From assembly GCA_965208275.1 (NCBI GenBank), contig OZ242331.1, positions 4,464,001 to 4,528,000 of the forward strand: 64,000 nt of DNA, written 5' to 3'. This document shows positions 50,086 through 60,450 of this stretch, one piece after another. This DNA comes from Bin5 sp022827195. Its GTDB lineage: Bacteria > Chloroflexota > Anaerolineae > Caldilineales > Caldilineaceae. The notes under the pieces were generated by a model. It was not told where the DNA came from and did not search any database. It was given only the letters and a program-made list of their open reading frames with translations. Positions within the stretch are counted from its first letter, which is position 1. Each line of letters opens with the position of its first letter. Both the position numbers and the translations under genes were made by a program.

Positions 50086-52344
50086 GGCGGTCTGGCGCTG
50101 CCAGGTTGCTTCGAACTCCTCGTCGCTGAGGTCGCCCTGCGTCCAGGCGACGGCCGCCTGGGTGACGACGCCGGTGACGGAGGTTGTGCGGTTGAAGGTG
50201 CCGGCGACGACGACGAGCGCGTCCGGTTCGGAGCTGATGCGGGGCAGGAGGCGCGATAGTTCGACGATCAGCTGACGTTCGACGTTGGCGTACTCCTCGC
50301 TGTCGACGGCCAGGTCGACGGCATAGGCCACCACCAGGGTCCGTTGCCCCTCTTCGCCCTCCTCGATGTCCAGGTAGCGGATTTCGACATCGGCATCCTG
50401 CAGGACCTTCACGGCAGCTGTGACTGCCTCCTGGTCGTCGAGCATCATTGCCGGATCGGGCGTGGGACGGGCGGCGCGGTCGAAGCATCTGTCCAGCACG
50501 TCTTCCAGCGCTTCTTTCTCCTCCTCGTCGTCGGTGTTGTCGATCAGCCAGCGCAAATGGGGTTCGGCCTCGGCGCAGCGGACCTGGGCGAGGAAGAGGA
50601 GTGCGAGGGCATTGCGGGCCACGATGTGGTCGCTGTTCAGCTGGATTGCCTCTTCCAACAGCGGCTGGGCTTTTTCGAATTCTCCCATGCGGGTATAGGT
50701 CTCGCCGAGGACGGCCAGCACGGTGGAGGTGCGCGCGCCGCGTTCGAGCGCGTCGAGCGCGATGCTCTGGGCGGCCTCGACGTTGCCCTCGTACAGCTGC
50801 ACGAAGGCCAGGCTTTCGCGGGCGTCGAGGCTTTCGGGGCGCAGTACCTGCCAGCGCTGGGCCGCGGACACGGCTTCGTCGAGCTGGCCCAGCATCAGGT
50901 GCGTCTCGTAGAGGGCCTGGTAGTAGAGGGGGTCGTCGGTGGCCAGGGCTTTGATCTCGTTGAGGGCGGCGCGCGCCTCAAGCGCCTTGTCGTCGCGGGC
51001 ATAGGCGATGGCGAGCAGGCGGGCATCGCCTACCGATTCGGGCAGCGCGTCGAGGGTCTGGCGGAAATAGGTGGCCGCGGTGGTGAAATCTCTATCGCAT
51101 AGATAGCTGACGCCGACCATGCGCTTGGCTGAGATGCTGTAGGGGCGGGCGTCGAGCCAGTCCTGCGCCAGCGCGCGCGACTCTTCGCAGAGGTCCTGAT
51201 CATTGAGCAGCCGCATTCGGATCAGGGTGACATCGCGGCGGTGGACGGTGGCGCGATCTTCGGCAAGTGCCTGGTAGGCGGCCGTTTCATTGTTGCGCTC
51301 CTGCTGGAGCAGCATCAGCGCCATGCAGCTGTAGGCGTCGGGGAAGGGTGTGTGGGGCTGGTCGAGGGTGATGGTCCGCATGCATTTCGCCTCGCTCGTC
51401 TCCCAGTCGCCCTCTTCGGCGGCCATATCGGCCTCGAAGAAGAGGGTGGAGGCGTGGTCGGGCAGGGCGCTGATTGCGGGTTCGGCGATCGAGCGGGCGG
51501 CATAGACGTCACCGTAGACGTTGAACTCGTGGCGGGCGTTGACGATGTGCCAGGCGAAGAAGCCCGGTTCCAGATCGAGGGCTTGTGCGTAGGCGTCGCC
51601 GGCCTGGTCCCAGTCGTGCATCTGGAAGGCGATTGAGCCGAGAGTGGCCCAGGCTGGGGCGGAGTCGGGGTCAAGGCGCACGGCGGATTGGGCGTGTTCA
51701 AAGGCGAGGTCGACCTCATACATACTGACGAGGATGTCGGCCAGGGCCATGTGGGCGGTTGCGTTTTCCGCGCCCAGCTCGACTGCCTGAAGTCCGATCA
51801 CTTTGGCTTCGTCGAAGTGGTGGGCGCCCTGCTTCGCCCAGGCGAGGTAGGCGAGGGCGGTGCTGTCCTCAGGCGCCAGCGCGATTGCGTTCTGTGCGGA
51901 CTGCAGGGCCTGTTGCCAGTACTGCGACTGATAGAGGTAGACATCGGTCAGGCCGAGGTGGGCGGGCAGATAGCTGGGGTCGGCGGAGATTGCGTCGATG
52001 AAAGCGGCTTCGGCGCCGTTGAGGTCGCTGGTTACGAAGAGGGACCGCCCTTCGGCGCTGAGTGTTACTGCCAGGGCGCGGTCGGGTTCGGCCAGCGGCG
52101 CAGGTGTGGCGGTCGGGGCCGGTCCGGGCGTCCGGGTGGGGATGACGATAGCCGCCGGCGTTCTGGTTGCCGTTGGGGCGGGCGGCGTCGCGCCGGCGGG
52201 CGCGACTTGAGTGAGCTGGCACGCGGCCAAAAGCAGGGCAAATGCAGCCGGTATCAGTTGGACCGGCGGTCTGCGCAGGGTGTGTCGAAGGTGTAAACCG
52301 GCGCGGAGAGCGTCGAATCGCGGCAGCTGGACGTGTAATTTCAT
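50071..52344 (-). CDS. TPR-repeat lipoprotein
   Basis: A 757-residue protein. The ATG at 52344 is chosen for its GGAGGATCCCAG ribosome site. A signal peptide ends in a lipobox (LLLAAC) and a Thr/Pro-rich spacer follows. Many tetratricopeptide-like repeats are visible from about 100 to 650, such as YLPAHLGLTDVYLYQSQYWQQALQSAQNA, AHMALADILVSMYEVDLAFEHAQSA and VLGETYTRMGEFEKAQPLLEEAIQLN. The last about 110 residues are a separate alpha/beta domain. It probably scaffolds protein complexes at the outer face of the membrane; partners unknown. Confidence 0.85.
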   Translation of the reverse strand: MKLHVQLPRFDALRAGLHLRHTLRRPPVQLIPAAFALLLAACQLTQVAPAGATPPAPTATRTPAAIVIPTRTPGPAPTATPAPLAEPDRALAVTLSAEGRSLFVTSDLNGAEAAFIDAISADPSYLPAHLGLTDVYLYQSQYWQQALQSAQNAIALAPEDSTALAYLAWAKQGAHHFDEAKVIGLQAVELGAENATAHMALADILVSMYEVDLAFEHAQSAVRLDPDSAPAWATLGSIAFQMHDWDQAGDAYAQALDLEPGFFAWHIVNARHEFNVYGDVYAARSIAEPAISALPDHASTLFFEADMAAEEGDWETSEAKCMRTITLDQPHTPFPDAYSCMALMLLQQERNNETAAYQALAEDRATVHRRDVTLIRMRLLNDQDLCEESRALAQDWLDARPYSISAKRMVGVSYLCDRDFTTAATYFRQTLDALPESVGDARLLAIAYARDDKALEARAALNEIKALATDDPLYYQALYETHLMLGQLDEAVSAAQRWQVLRPESLDARESLAFVQLYEGNVEAAQSIALDALERGARTSTVLAVLGETYTRMGEFEKAQPLLEEAIQLNSDHIVARNALALLFLAQVRCAEAEPHLRWLIDNTDDEEEKEALEDVLDRCFDRAARPTPDPAMMLDDQEAVTAAVKVLQDADVEIRYLDIEEGEEGQRTLVVAYAVDLAVDSEEYANVERQLIVELSRLLPRISSEPDALVVVAGTFNRTTSVTGVVTQAAVAWTQGDLSDEEFEATWQRQTADTSG

Positions 52345-52540
52345 CTGGGATCCTCCAGAGGGGCGGAAAAAGAGAGCAAACGGTCTGCTCTTCGCCCCTG
52401 ACATTGATCGAAAAGGTGTCGTTCGATGCCTGATCTGCGAACTCTCTTTTCGATCACAAGGTATTGCGGGGCGCCTGCAGCGGCGAAGAATTTCTGCGGC
52501 GGGCGCGGGCCGTTTGGCGAGTCCGTTGCCGGCATTCTCT

Positions 52541-52569
52541 TTGCGCAGTGGGCAACGGACGAGTATACT
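52541..52569 (+). promoter_or_regulatory. promoter upstream of the oppF-like gene
   Basis: TTGCGC, a 17-bp spacer and TATACT, about 45 bases before the ATG and divergent from the TPR lipoprotein gene. Confidence 0.6.
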
Positions 52570-52615
52570 CTAGGTTGTGTCGCATTCTGGCGAAATTGCG
52601 CCTTGATCATTGCTA

Positions 52616-53626
52616 ATGAATACGAGTCCGTCGACATGTTTGTCAGAACCGCTGGTCCGACTCGAAGACGTTAAGGTAGATTTCAGCGTCCGCAAGGGAC
52701 TTTTTGGCAGTGAGTCGATCCACGCTGTGGACGGCGTGACGCTGGACATCGCGGCCGGCGAGGTTGTTGCCGTCGTCGGCGAGTCGGGCAGCGGCAAGAC
52801 CACCTTGGGACGGGCAGCGCTCGGGCTGGTCCGGGTTACGGACGGTCACGTCCACTTCGACAATACCGAGATTAGCGCCTTGCCGCGCAAGGCGCAGAAG
52901 GCTTTTCGCCGCCGGACCGCTGCCGTCTTTCAGGACCCGTTCGCAAGCATCGATCCCTTTATGAAGGCGTACGATAGCGTAGCCGAACCCCTGGTGATCC
53001 ACGGAATCGGCAACGAGCGGGAGCGGCGGGAACGTGTGTTGCAGGCGCTGCACGATGTGCGTCTGCGCCCGGCGCCGGAGATCGCCGACAAGTATCCCGA
53101 TCTGTTGTCGGGCGGTCAGCGACAAAGGTTGAGCATCGCCCGCGCTCTCGTCATGCAGCCGCAGTTCATCGTGGCAGATGAGCCTGTCTCGATGGTGGAT
53201 GCTTCGAGCCGGGCCGAGTTGCTGGCGTTGCTGCGTGAGCTGCAAGAACGGTTCAACATCGCTTTTTTGTACATCACCCACGATATTGCCACGGCCCGCC
53301 ATTTTGCGCAGCGTATCGTGGTGATGTATCTGGGCTGCGTCGTCGAAATGGGGCAGGCGGCCGATATCGTCCGCAGTCCGCTGCATCCATATACGCAGGC
53401 TTTGATAGCGTCGGTGCCGGAGCCGGACCCGGCCAACCGGCTGAAACAGCGGCCCAGTTTGCCCGGCGAGCCGCCCAACTCGGTCAATGCGCCGAGCGGG
53501 TGTTCATTTCATCCCCGTTGCGCTGCCTTCATGGCCGGGCGCTGCGAACTGAAGACGCCGGTCTTGCGTGAAGTCGAACCGGATCACTATGTTGCCTGCT
53601 ACCTGCATGAGACGGATGAACCGTGA
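52616..53626 (+). CDS. oligopeptide/dipeptide ABC transporter ATPase (OppF/DppF type)
   Basis: A 336-residue ATPase with Walker A GESGSGKTT, the Q-loop FQDPFASIDP, signature LSGGQRQRLSIARAL, and Walker B FIVADEPVSMVDAS. The peptide-type C-terminal extension has Cys residues (GCSFHPRCAAFMAGRC) that could bind Fe-S. Met-Val replaces the common Ala-Leu in DEPVSALD. ATG 52616 is preferred over TTG 52610. It is the first gene of the locus but lies 8 kb from its OppD partner (61967). Confidence 0.92.
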   Translation: MNTSPSTCLSEPLVRLEDVKVDFSVRKGLFGSESIHAVDGVTLDIAAGEVVAVVGESGSGKTTLGRAALGLVRVTDGHVHFDNTEISALPRKAQKAFRRRTAAVFQDPFASIDPFMKAYDSVAEPLVIHGIGNERERRERVLQALHDVRLRPAPEIADKYPDLLSGGQRQRLSIARALVMQPQFIVADEPVSMVDASSRAELLALLRELQERFNIAFLYITHDIATARHFAQRIVVMYLGCVVEMGQAADIVRSPLHPYTQALIASVPEPDPANRLKQRPSLPGEPPNSVNAPSGCSFHPRCAAFMAGRCELKTPVLREVEPDHYVACYLHETDEP

Positions 53627-53981
53627 TTCGCGCCGGCAGCTGCCCGGGCCGGTAGAACGGATTTGCGTTCACTCCGGCGGCCGGCAGCCTTTGGAAGGGT
53701 GATTTTCCTCCGCAGGCGGCAAGACGGAAAGTCCTGGTCTCAGTTCGAATTCAGGTCAGATCGTAGTGGCGCCTACCAAGACCGGGAACGCTAGTTTGCT
53801 ATTATGATAACATTTGTTGCCCTTCCAGTTGAAATCGTGCTCGCCGCATATAAGTAGGGGCGCGTTCAACATCGCTCCAAATCGTAACCGACGGGGACAT
53901 TGGACGCGGCTGTCCAAGTCCATTTTGCATCAGCCGGCGCGGATGCCGGTCGTTGCCGTGAACATAAGGAGTTTACGTCCC
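53627..53981. other. 355-bp gap upstream of the BNR-repeat gene
   Basis: An AT-rich patch TTGCTATTATGATAAC (about 53796-53812) looks like a -10 region, suggesting a separate promoter for the BNR protein and following genes. AAGGAG precedes the chosen start. No gene or repeat seen otherwise. Confidence 0.4.
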
Positions 53982-56372
53982 ATGGTTAGACTGCACAGAA
54001 TCAAACGGACCGGCGCTGGCTTCCGGCTGGGCTTGCGGTGCTCTGTTCTGGTCTTGATGGTTGCGCTGCTGGCCGTGCCGCTGCCCGCGGCCGCGCAGAT
54101 GCCGGTGCCCACACTGCCGGAGCGGGGCAAGATCAGCAAGAACCCGGCCGACATTATGGACGCGATGAACCCGATCCAGGATGTTCTTTCCGGCCCGGCG
54201 TGGCTGATCGCCCAAGGTGTGGACAATCGGATATTCCTCGACCGTCCGGGCTGGAATACACTCGACCGTCAAAATCTGTCCAGCCTGCCAAGCAGCGGCG
54301 ACGCTCCGCTGCTGCAGTCGGCAGGGCCGGGCATTTTGGTGCCCTATCGCGACCCGGCGCCGGCGTTCAGCCGCGACCTGCTGGTGACGCGCGATTTCAG
54401 CCACAGCCCCCTGCAGACGGAGCCGGACATTGCGGTCAACCCGCATGACCCGGACCACCTGGTCCTGGGCGTGATCGATTACAACTTCCCCAACAACACG
54501 GCCTACGTCAGCATCGACGGCGGGGTGAACTGGGAGGGGCCGCAGCAGATTAAGTATCTGCGCAAGGACCGCATCTCCGGCGGCGATCCGGTGGTGGAGT
54601 TCGATAGCGACGGCAATGTCTATATGGCCTCGATCTCGATCGGCATCAAGGAGTACACGGTCGGAAACGCGACCGGCTTTGCGCTGGTCTCATCGATCGC
54701 AGTCTCTGCCTCGAAGGATGGCGGATTCGTGTGGGAGGAGCCGGTCGACAGCGCGCGCAGCGATGTGACAACTGATGACATCATTCTCGACCCGACCGGC
54801 CGCATGCGAGGCAAGGTGAGCCTGAGTTTTCTGGACAAGCCGTGGATGACGACGGGCCCCCATCCCACGATCGAGGACCAGACGGTGATCTACGTCACCT
54901 TTGTCGAGTTCAACACGATTTACGACATCCTCTACCTGGGTGAGCTGCCCACGCTGGGCGCGCCTGAGGTGCAGACGACGCCGAAGCTGGCCTACTCGCT
55001 GGACCAGGGCGTTACCTGGTCGGAGCCGGTGGCGGTCGGACCGACGGTGAAGCGGACCTACGGCGAGATCGACGACACGGAGGGCCAGTCGAACGCGATC
55101 GGCACCAAGCGGGTCGTGCAGGGACCGTTTCCGGTGGTGGACTCCAAGGGGACGCTCTACGTAACCTGGATAGACAGCACCGACGACGAGAGCATGAAGG
55201 GGCTGGCCGAGTTTTACATGTCGAAGTCGGAGGATGGCGGCGAGACGTTCGGCGAGCCGAAGCGAATCGCCCGATTCCTGGAGCCGGGCTTCCGGCCGCG
55301 CAACGCCTACTTCCGCTATTGGGCGTCGGCTTTCCCTAAAGTCGCGGTTGGCGCCAACGATGAACTGTACGTGACCTATGTTGGCCTGCCGGCGGACAAT
55401 CCGCTGGACGAGGGAGATGTCTACTTCATCCGCTCGACCGATGGCGGGAACCGCTGGTCGCGGCCGATGCGTATCAACACGGACGAGACCGACGCGGTCC
55501 AGTTTTTCCCGGCGATGGATGTGGGGCCGGATGGAACGATCCATCTGATGTGGGGGGATATGCGGGACGACCCTGTGCAGACCCGCTATCATATCTACTA
55601 TTCCCGTTCCGAGGACCAGGGGGAGAATTGGGGATTTGAACTGGAAGAGCTGGAGCTGAAGGTCGGTGATACGCGCGTGACAGACTTCCCCTCCAATCCC
55701 AACAAGGGCTTTCCCCGCGGTCTTTTCCTGGGCGACTATTTCGCAATTGCAGCGAGCGAAAACGATGCCTACCTGGTGTGGGCGGACACGCGCCTGGGCG
55801 AGTTCGGTCCTATCAACCAGAAGATTGGCTTCAGCCGCCAGCGCGCTATTGCTCGCCCGGAGATCTTCATCAGCCCGGACGCGGGGGCTGCGGGTGAGAC
55901 GATCACGGTGCAGGGGCACGGCTTCCAGCCGGATATGGATATCTATCTACAGGTCGGGGGCGCGAACGCGGCGTCGGGCCGCACCGATAAGCTGGGGCGC
56001 TTCACGCAGCAGATCTTCGTGCCGATCTCGGGTGAGGGCGCGCACCGGGTGACGCTTGTCGACGAGTCGGGCAACTTCGCGACGACGTCGTTCTACATGG
56101 AGTTCGGCTTCGACAATGTGCAGGACCTGGAAGATAAGCTGGATGCGCTGGACGAGAAGCTGAAGGAGCTGAACGGGACGGCCTCGCAGGCCGGCCTGAC
56201 GCCGGCGTCCGGGCCGAGTGTAAGTCCGGCTGTCGCGGTCAGCCCTCCAGTGGAGCCGGCGCTTGTTTCCGCGGTGGTGCCCGGTGGGCCGGCGGCGCTG
56301 CCGGTGGCCGGCGGCGTCGGCATTGGCATTGCTCTGGGTCTGCTCTGGGTCTCCTTGCGCAGACGTAAGTAG
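53982..56372 (+). CDS. exported BNR/Asp-box repeat (sialidase-like) protein with C-terminal membrane anchor
   Basis: A 796-residue exported protein with a signal peptide (about 18-38, ending AAAQ). At least six Asp-box motifs are visible: SIDGGVNW, SKDGGFVW, SLDQGVTW, SEDGGETF, STDGGNRW and SEDQGENW. They indicate a six-bladed beta-propeller like sialidases. An Ig-like domain (about 625-715: FISPDAGAAGETITVQGHGF) and a Pro/Val linker follow, then a C-terminal helix ending LRRRK. Catalytic Arg triad and Tyr of true sialidases cannot be assigned by eye, so it may bind rather than cleave glycans. It lies within a peptide-transporter locus. Confidence 0.83.
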   Translation: MVRLHRIKRTGAGFRLGLRCSVLVLMVALLAVPLPAAAQMPVPTLPERGKISKNPADIMDAMNPIQDVLSGPAWLIAQGVDNRIFLDRPGWNTLDRQNLSSLPSSGDAPLLQSAGPGILVPYRDPAPAFSRDLLVTRDFSHSPLQTEPDIAVNPHDPDHLVLGVIDYNFPNNTAYVSIDGGVNWEGPQQIKYLRKDRISGGDPVVEFDSDGNVYMASISIGIKEYTVGNATGFALVSSIAVSASKDGGFVWEEPVDSARSDVTTDDIILDPTGRMRGKVSLSFLDKPWMTTGPHPTIEDQTVIYVTFVEFNTIYDILYLGELPTLGAPEVQTTPKLAYSLDQGVTWSEPVAVGPTVKRTYGEIDDTEGQSNAIGTKRVVQGPFPVVDSKGTLYVTWIDSTDDESMKGLAEFYMSKSEDGGETFGEPKRIARFLEPGFRPRNAYFRYWASAFPKVAVGANDELYVTYVGLPADNPLDEGDVYFIRSTDGGNRWSRPMRINTDETDAVQFFPAMDVGPDGTIHLMWGDMRDDPVQTRYHIYYSRSEDQGENWGFELEELELKVGDTRVTDFPSNPNKGFPRGLFLGDYFAIAASENDAYLVWADTRLGEFGPINQKIGFSRQRAIARPEIFISPDAGAAGETITVQGHGFQPDMDIYLQVGGANAASGRTDKLGRFTQQIFVPISGEGAHRVTLVDESGNFATTSFYMEFGFDNVQDLEDKLDALDEKLKELNGTASQAGLTPASGPSVSPAVAVSPPVEPALVSAVVPGGPAALPVAGGVGIGIALGLLWVSLRRRK

Positions 56373-56453
56373 ATCGTGCATCGGGCCATTTGCATTGCGT
56401 TTCCGATGCGATTGGAAGCGCGTTGCGAAAGGCTTCGGGGAAGGATTGGCAAC

Positions 56454-59321
56454 ATGAAGAGGACTTCGTCAACCAAAGCGCGCGCCGGCGCCGGCGCGAA
56501 TGCAACCGGGGTCGTGAGCCGGTTGCTCCTGGCTGCATTTCGGTCTAAGCCCGGGTTGCGTCGTAAGACGCAGTTCGCACTCCTGCTGAGCGCGGCAGTC
56601 GTTCTCGGCTTTTCCTTTACGGCGCTGGCCCAGTATTCGCCGCCCCACGAGGAGCCGGGTCCGGCGGTCGAGCGGCTCTACTTCAAGGCGTTCAACGTCG
56701 ACCGCGCGCCGCTGGATCTCGAAGCCGGGGAGATGGACCTCTACTATTTCAATCTGAAGATTGCGGCGGCCCGCGAGCTGCGCGACACGGAGGGCATCCA
56801 GCTCTATGAGGCCCCGGCCAGCACGATCTCGCTGATCCTGAATCCGGCGCCCGCGCCGGAGGGCAGGCTGAACCCATTCTCGATCAAAGAGGTGCGGCAG
56901 GCGATGCAGCGTCTGATCGACCGCGAGTTTGTGACGCGGGAGATCTACCAGGGGCAGGCGGCGCCGATGTACACGAACGTCGCCTCGACCGACTTCGACT
57001 ATCTGACCGTTTTCGACGTCATTCAGGAGGCGAATCTGGGCTACGACCCGGAGTTCGCGCGCCAGCAGATCGCGGAGGCGATGACCGAGGCCGGCGCGGA
57101 GTTGGTGGAGGGCGTGTGGCATTACAACGATCAGCCGGTGCGCCTGAAGTTCATCATGCGGGTGGAGGACGAGCGGCGTGAGGTGGGTGATCTGGTTCGG
57201 GCGGCTCTGATCGATGCCGGCTTTGCGGTCGCGTCCAACCGCCAGACCTTTGCACCGGCGATCCAGACGGTCTACGCCACCGATCCGGCCCAGTTCGAGT
57301 GGCACCTTTACACCGAAGGTTGGGGACGGGGCGCGCCCAATCGCTATGACTTCGGCGGCATCAACTCCTTCTACGCGCCGTGGCTGGGCAACATGCCGGG
57401 CTGGAAAGAGGTCGGCTTCTGGCACTACGAAAACGAGGCGCTGGACGAGCTGGGTGAGCGGCTCTTCAAGGGCGACTTTGCCGACCAGGACGAGCGCGAC
57501 GATATGTACCGGGAGATGACCCGCATCGGGCTGGACGAGTCGGTGCGGATCTGGATAGCCACCGTTATGAACGCCTTCCCGGTGCAGGCGGGCGTTGAAG
57601 GGATCACGCAGGACCTGGCCGCGGGGCCGCGCGGGCTGTGGAGCCTGCGTTCGGCCTACAAGCCGGACAGCGAGGAGTTGACGGTCGGCCATCTGTGGGT
57701 GTGGACCGAACGCACGACCTGGAACCCTGTCGGCGGGTTCGGCGATGTGTACAGCAACGATATCTGGCGGCAGCTGCAGGACCCGGCGGTGTGGAACGAC
57801 CCGTTCACCGGTATACCGGGGCCGTTCCGGGTCGCATACGAGGTCGAGACGGCCGGCCCGGATGGGACGCTGGATGTGCCCGCGGACGCCATCATGTGGA
57901 ATGCGGAGCGCGGCCGTTGGGCCCAGGTGGGTGAAGAGGCGACGGCCACGAGCAAGGTGGTCTACGACTACAGCAAGTATTTCCAGGCCCCGTGGCATCA
58001 TGGACAGCCGATCAGCATGGCCGATGTGCTCTATTCGATCTATCAGGGCTTCGACCTTTCATACAATCCCGACAAGGCCAAGATCGAAACGGTCATCGCC
58101 ACGACAGCGCGCCCTTTCCTCGAGACAATCAAGGGCTACCGCGTGCTGGACGACAACCGCATCGAGGCTTATGTGGACTTCTGGCACTTTGAGGGGAACT
58201 ACATCGCCTCCTACGGCATTCCGTCGGGGCTGAGCACGCCTTGGGAGATGCTCTATGCGCTGGATGAACTGGTGTTCAGCCAGCGGCGGGCCGCGTTCAG
58301 CGACACAGCTGCCGCCCGCTACAATGTGCCCTGGATCAGCCTGGTGCTGGACAGGGACGCGCGGCTGGTGCGCAAGGCGATTCTGGACCTCCGCCGGACG
58401 GAGACGGTCCCCGAGGCCGTGTTTACGCTGCCGACAGAGGACGGCGAGACGGTCTGGGTGAGCAGCGAGGAGGGCGCAGCGCGCTACACGGCGGTGCTCG
58501 ACTGGTTTGATGAAAAAGGGCACATGGTGATCAGCAACGGCCCGTTCACATTGGAACGGTATGATCCGCCGGCTCAGTTCGCCGAGCTGGCCGCCTTCCG
58601 TGACGAGAACTATCCCTTCACTGCCAGCGATCTCTACCGCGGGCTGCCCGATCTGATCGAATATGTCGAGATCGAGGCGCCGCCGATAGAGTTGGGCGCG
58701 GACTTTGAAGTTACGCTGACGCTGGAAGGGCCGGGCAATCTGTCGATGCGCTATCTGATGATCGACACCGCGACGGGGGAGATCATCCAGCAGGGCGACG
58801 CGGAAACGCTGGACCCCAACTGGTTTGCGATCAGGCTGACGGCCGATACTACGGCAGAACTGGACCTGGGCATATATGAGCTGGTGCTGGTTGCCTACAG
58901 CGATGAGCTGGCGCGCATGGCCGAGCGTCGCATCGAGCTGGAGGCGGACATCGGCATCATCGAGGAGGAGCCCGCCCCGGCGGAGGAGGAGAAGCCGGCG
59001 GCGGACGATGAAGAGTCCGACTCGTCCGAGGCGGCTGACGACGAGGAGGAGAGTAGGACCGAAGAGGCGGAATCCGATACGGAGTCCGACGCGGAAGAGT
59101 CGGATGCGGGGTCGGATACGGAGGCCAGCTCAGAGTCGGACGACGAAAGCGAGTCGGAGGCCGATGCGGAGACGCCGGCTGAGGCTGAGGACGAAGAGCC
59201 TGCGCAGGAAGAGGCTGAGGAGCAGGCGCCGGCTGGCGGTCTGCCTGTGAACGCGGTTGCCATTGCGGTGGTTGTCGTCGTCATCTTCGCCGTCATCTTT
59301 CTTGTACGTCGAAGACGTTAA
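56454..59321 (+). CDS. atypical family 5 substrate-binding protein with C-terminal membrane anchor
   Basis: A 955-residue exported protein. A signal/anchor helix (about 42-60) ends at ALAQY without a lipobox Cys. Family 5 (peptide/nickel) similarity includes SIKEVRQAMQRLIDREFVTREIYQG and the WTERTTWNPVGGF and YDYSKYFQAPWHHGQPISMADVLYSI blocks. The domain order looks permuted, because the usual N-lobe-type block comes second. After a beta domain (about 735-830) there is an about 90-residue Asp/Glu/Ser-rich tail and a C-terminal helix ending VRRRR. Most binding proteins are lipoproteins, so this one is probably tethered by its C-terminus. Confidence 0.83.
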   Translation: MKRTSSTKARAGAGANATGVVSRLLLAAFRSKPGLRRKTQFALLLSAAVVLGFSFTALAQYSPPHEEPGPAVERLYFKAFNVDRAPLDLEAGEMDLYYFNLKIAAARELRDTEGIQLYEAPASTISLILNPAPAPEGRLNPFSIKEVRQAMQRLIDREFVTREIYQGQAAPMYTNVASTDFDYLTVFDVIQEANLGYDPEFARQQIAEAMTEAGAELVEGVWHYNDQPVRLKFIMRVEDERREVGDLVRAALIDAGFAVASNRQTFAPAIQTVYATDPAQFEWHLYTEGWGRGAPNRYDFGGINSFYAPWLGNMPGWKEVGFWHYENEALDELGERLFKGDFADQDERDDMYREMTRIGLDESVRIWIATVMNAFPVQAGVEGITQDLAAGPRGLWSLRSAYKPDSEELTVGHLWVWTERTTWNPVGGFGDVYSNDIWRQLQDPAVWNDPFTGIPGPFRVAYEVETAGPDGTLDVPADAIMWNAERGRWAQVGEEATATSKVVYDYSKYFQAPWHHGQPISMADVLYSIYQGFDLSYNPDKAKIETVIATTARPFLETIKGYRVLDDNRIEAYVDFWHFEGNYIASYGIPSGLSTPWEMLYALDELVFSQRRAAFSDTAAARYNVPWISLVLDRDARLVRKAILDLRRTETVPEAVFTLPTEDGETVWVSSEEGAARYTAVLDWFDEKGHMVISNGPFTLERYDPPAQFAELAAFRDENYPFTASDLYRGLPDLIEYVEIEAPPIELGADFEVTLTLEGPGNLSMRYLMIDTATGEIIQQGDAETLDPNWFAIRLTADTTAELDLGIYELVLVAYSDELARMAERRIELEADIGIIEEEPAPAEEEKPAADDEESDSSEAADDEEESRTEEAESDTESDAEESDAGSDTEASSESDDESESEADAETPAEAEDEEPAQEEAEEQAPAGGLPVNAVAIAVVVVVIFAVIFLVRRRR

Positions 59322-59396
59322 CTGCAGTGGATGGTGGCTAGTGGGCAGTGTATGGTGATTCCACGCTAGCCACTATCCACTATCCGCTGTTGTCAT
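59320..59396. repeat. heptameric inverted-repeat hairpin (array 11)
   Basis: Left arm GCAGTGG, ATGGTGG, CTAGTGG, GCAGTGT; right arm CCACGCTAGCCACTATCCACTATCCGCTG. They are close reverse complements with a 7-bp period. It occupies the gap between the binding-protein and permease genes. Confidence 0.85.
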
Positions 59397-60450
59397 GTCC
59401 CTATTTCGCCCGTTACTTCTGCGCTCCCTGACCATGGTCGGGGTCTTTTTTGTGGTGCTGGTCCTGCTGGTGCTGACGCTGGGCCTGACCGGCTTCTCCG
59501 ACCGCATCCTGGCCGCGACGATCGGAGAACAGCTGCGCACGGAACGGACTGCGCTGGCCGAGACGATCCGCGATCCGGATGAGATGGAGAAGGTGCTGGA
59601 GAAGCGGCGGGAGCAGCTGGAGATCTTCTATGGACTGAGCACGCCCTGGTACTACCGTCTGCCGCGCACGGTGCTGCGCGTTCTGACGCTGGACCTGGGC
59701 GAGGCGCGCACGCTGCGCAGCTTTGACGGCAGCAACCGTGTCTTCGACATCGTGATGGAGCGGGTGCCGAACTCGATGCTCCTGCTCACGACGTCGCTGA
59801 TCATTACCGCTTTTGTCGGCATCGTTGCCGGCGTCTATCTGGCCACGCGTCAGGGCTCCTGGCTGGACCGCTTTGTCTCCGGCTTTGCGGCGGTCTCCTT
59901 CGCCATCCCCACCTGGTGGATCGGCATTTTGCTGATTCTGATTCTCTCGATCCAGCTGCGTATTCTTCCTTCGGGCGGCATGTACAGCACGCCGCCGCCG
60001 ACAGAGCCCCTGCCCCGCTTCTTCGATCTGGTCTCCCACGCGCTGCTGCCGGTGATCACGCTGGTTCTGGTGAGCATCGGCCCGTCGATGTACTCGATCC
60101 GCACGATCACGCTCAATATCGCGCAGGAGGACCATGTTCGGATCGCGCGCGCCAAGGGGTTGCCCGAAAGCCGGGTACGGCTGCGGCATATTCTGCGCGT
60201 GGCCGCGCCGCCGATCGTGACGGGTCTGATGTTTGGTCTGGCCGGTTCGCTTTCGGGCTCGATCCTGGTGGAGACGGTCTTCAACTGGCAGGGTATGGGG
60301 CGGCTGTACTACGATGCGCTGGCCGGGACGCCCGATGAGAATGTGATCGTGGCTCTCACCTTCATCTTCACCCTGATGTATGTCGGGATCCGCATTGTGC
60401 TGGAAGCGCTCTACGTCTTTCTCGACCCCCGCGTGAGGTACACGGACTGA
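59395..60450 (+). CDS. oligopeptide ABC transporter permease (OppB/DppB type)
   Basis: A 351-residue permease with six membrane helices. The loop after TM1 carries a charged coiled-coil-like stretch (RDPDEMEKVLEKRREQLEIFYGLSTPWYYR). It has the family EAA motif RIARAKGLPESRVRLRHILRVAAPPIV (about 244-270) and FNWQGMGRLYYDAL near the end. Its stop overlaps the next start by 1 base (TGATG), so it is coupled to OppC. Confidence 0.93.
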   Translation: MSLFRPLLLRSLTMVGVFFVVLVLLVLTLGLTGFSDRILAATIGEQLRTERTALAETIRDPDEMEKVLEKRREQLEIFYGLSTPWYYRLPRTVLRVLTLDLGEARTLRSFDGSNRVFDIVMERVPNSMLLLTTSLIITAFVGIVAGVYLATRQGSWLDRFVSGFAAVSFAIPTWWIGILLILILSIQLRILPSGGMYSTPPPTEPLPRFFDLVSHALLPVITLVLVSIGPSMYSIRTITLNIAQEDHVRIARAKGLPESRVRLRHILRVAAPPIVTGLMFGLAGSLSGSILVETVFNWQGMGRLYYDALAGTPDENVIVALTFIFTLMYVGIRIVLEALYVFLDPRVRYTD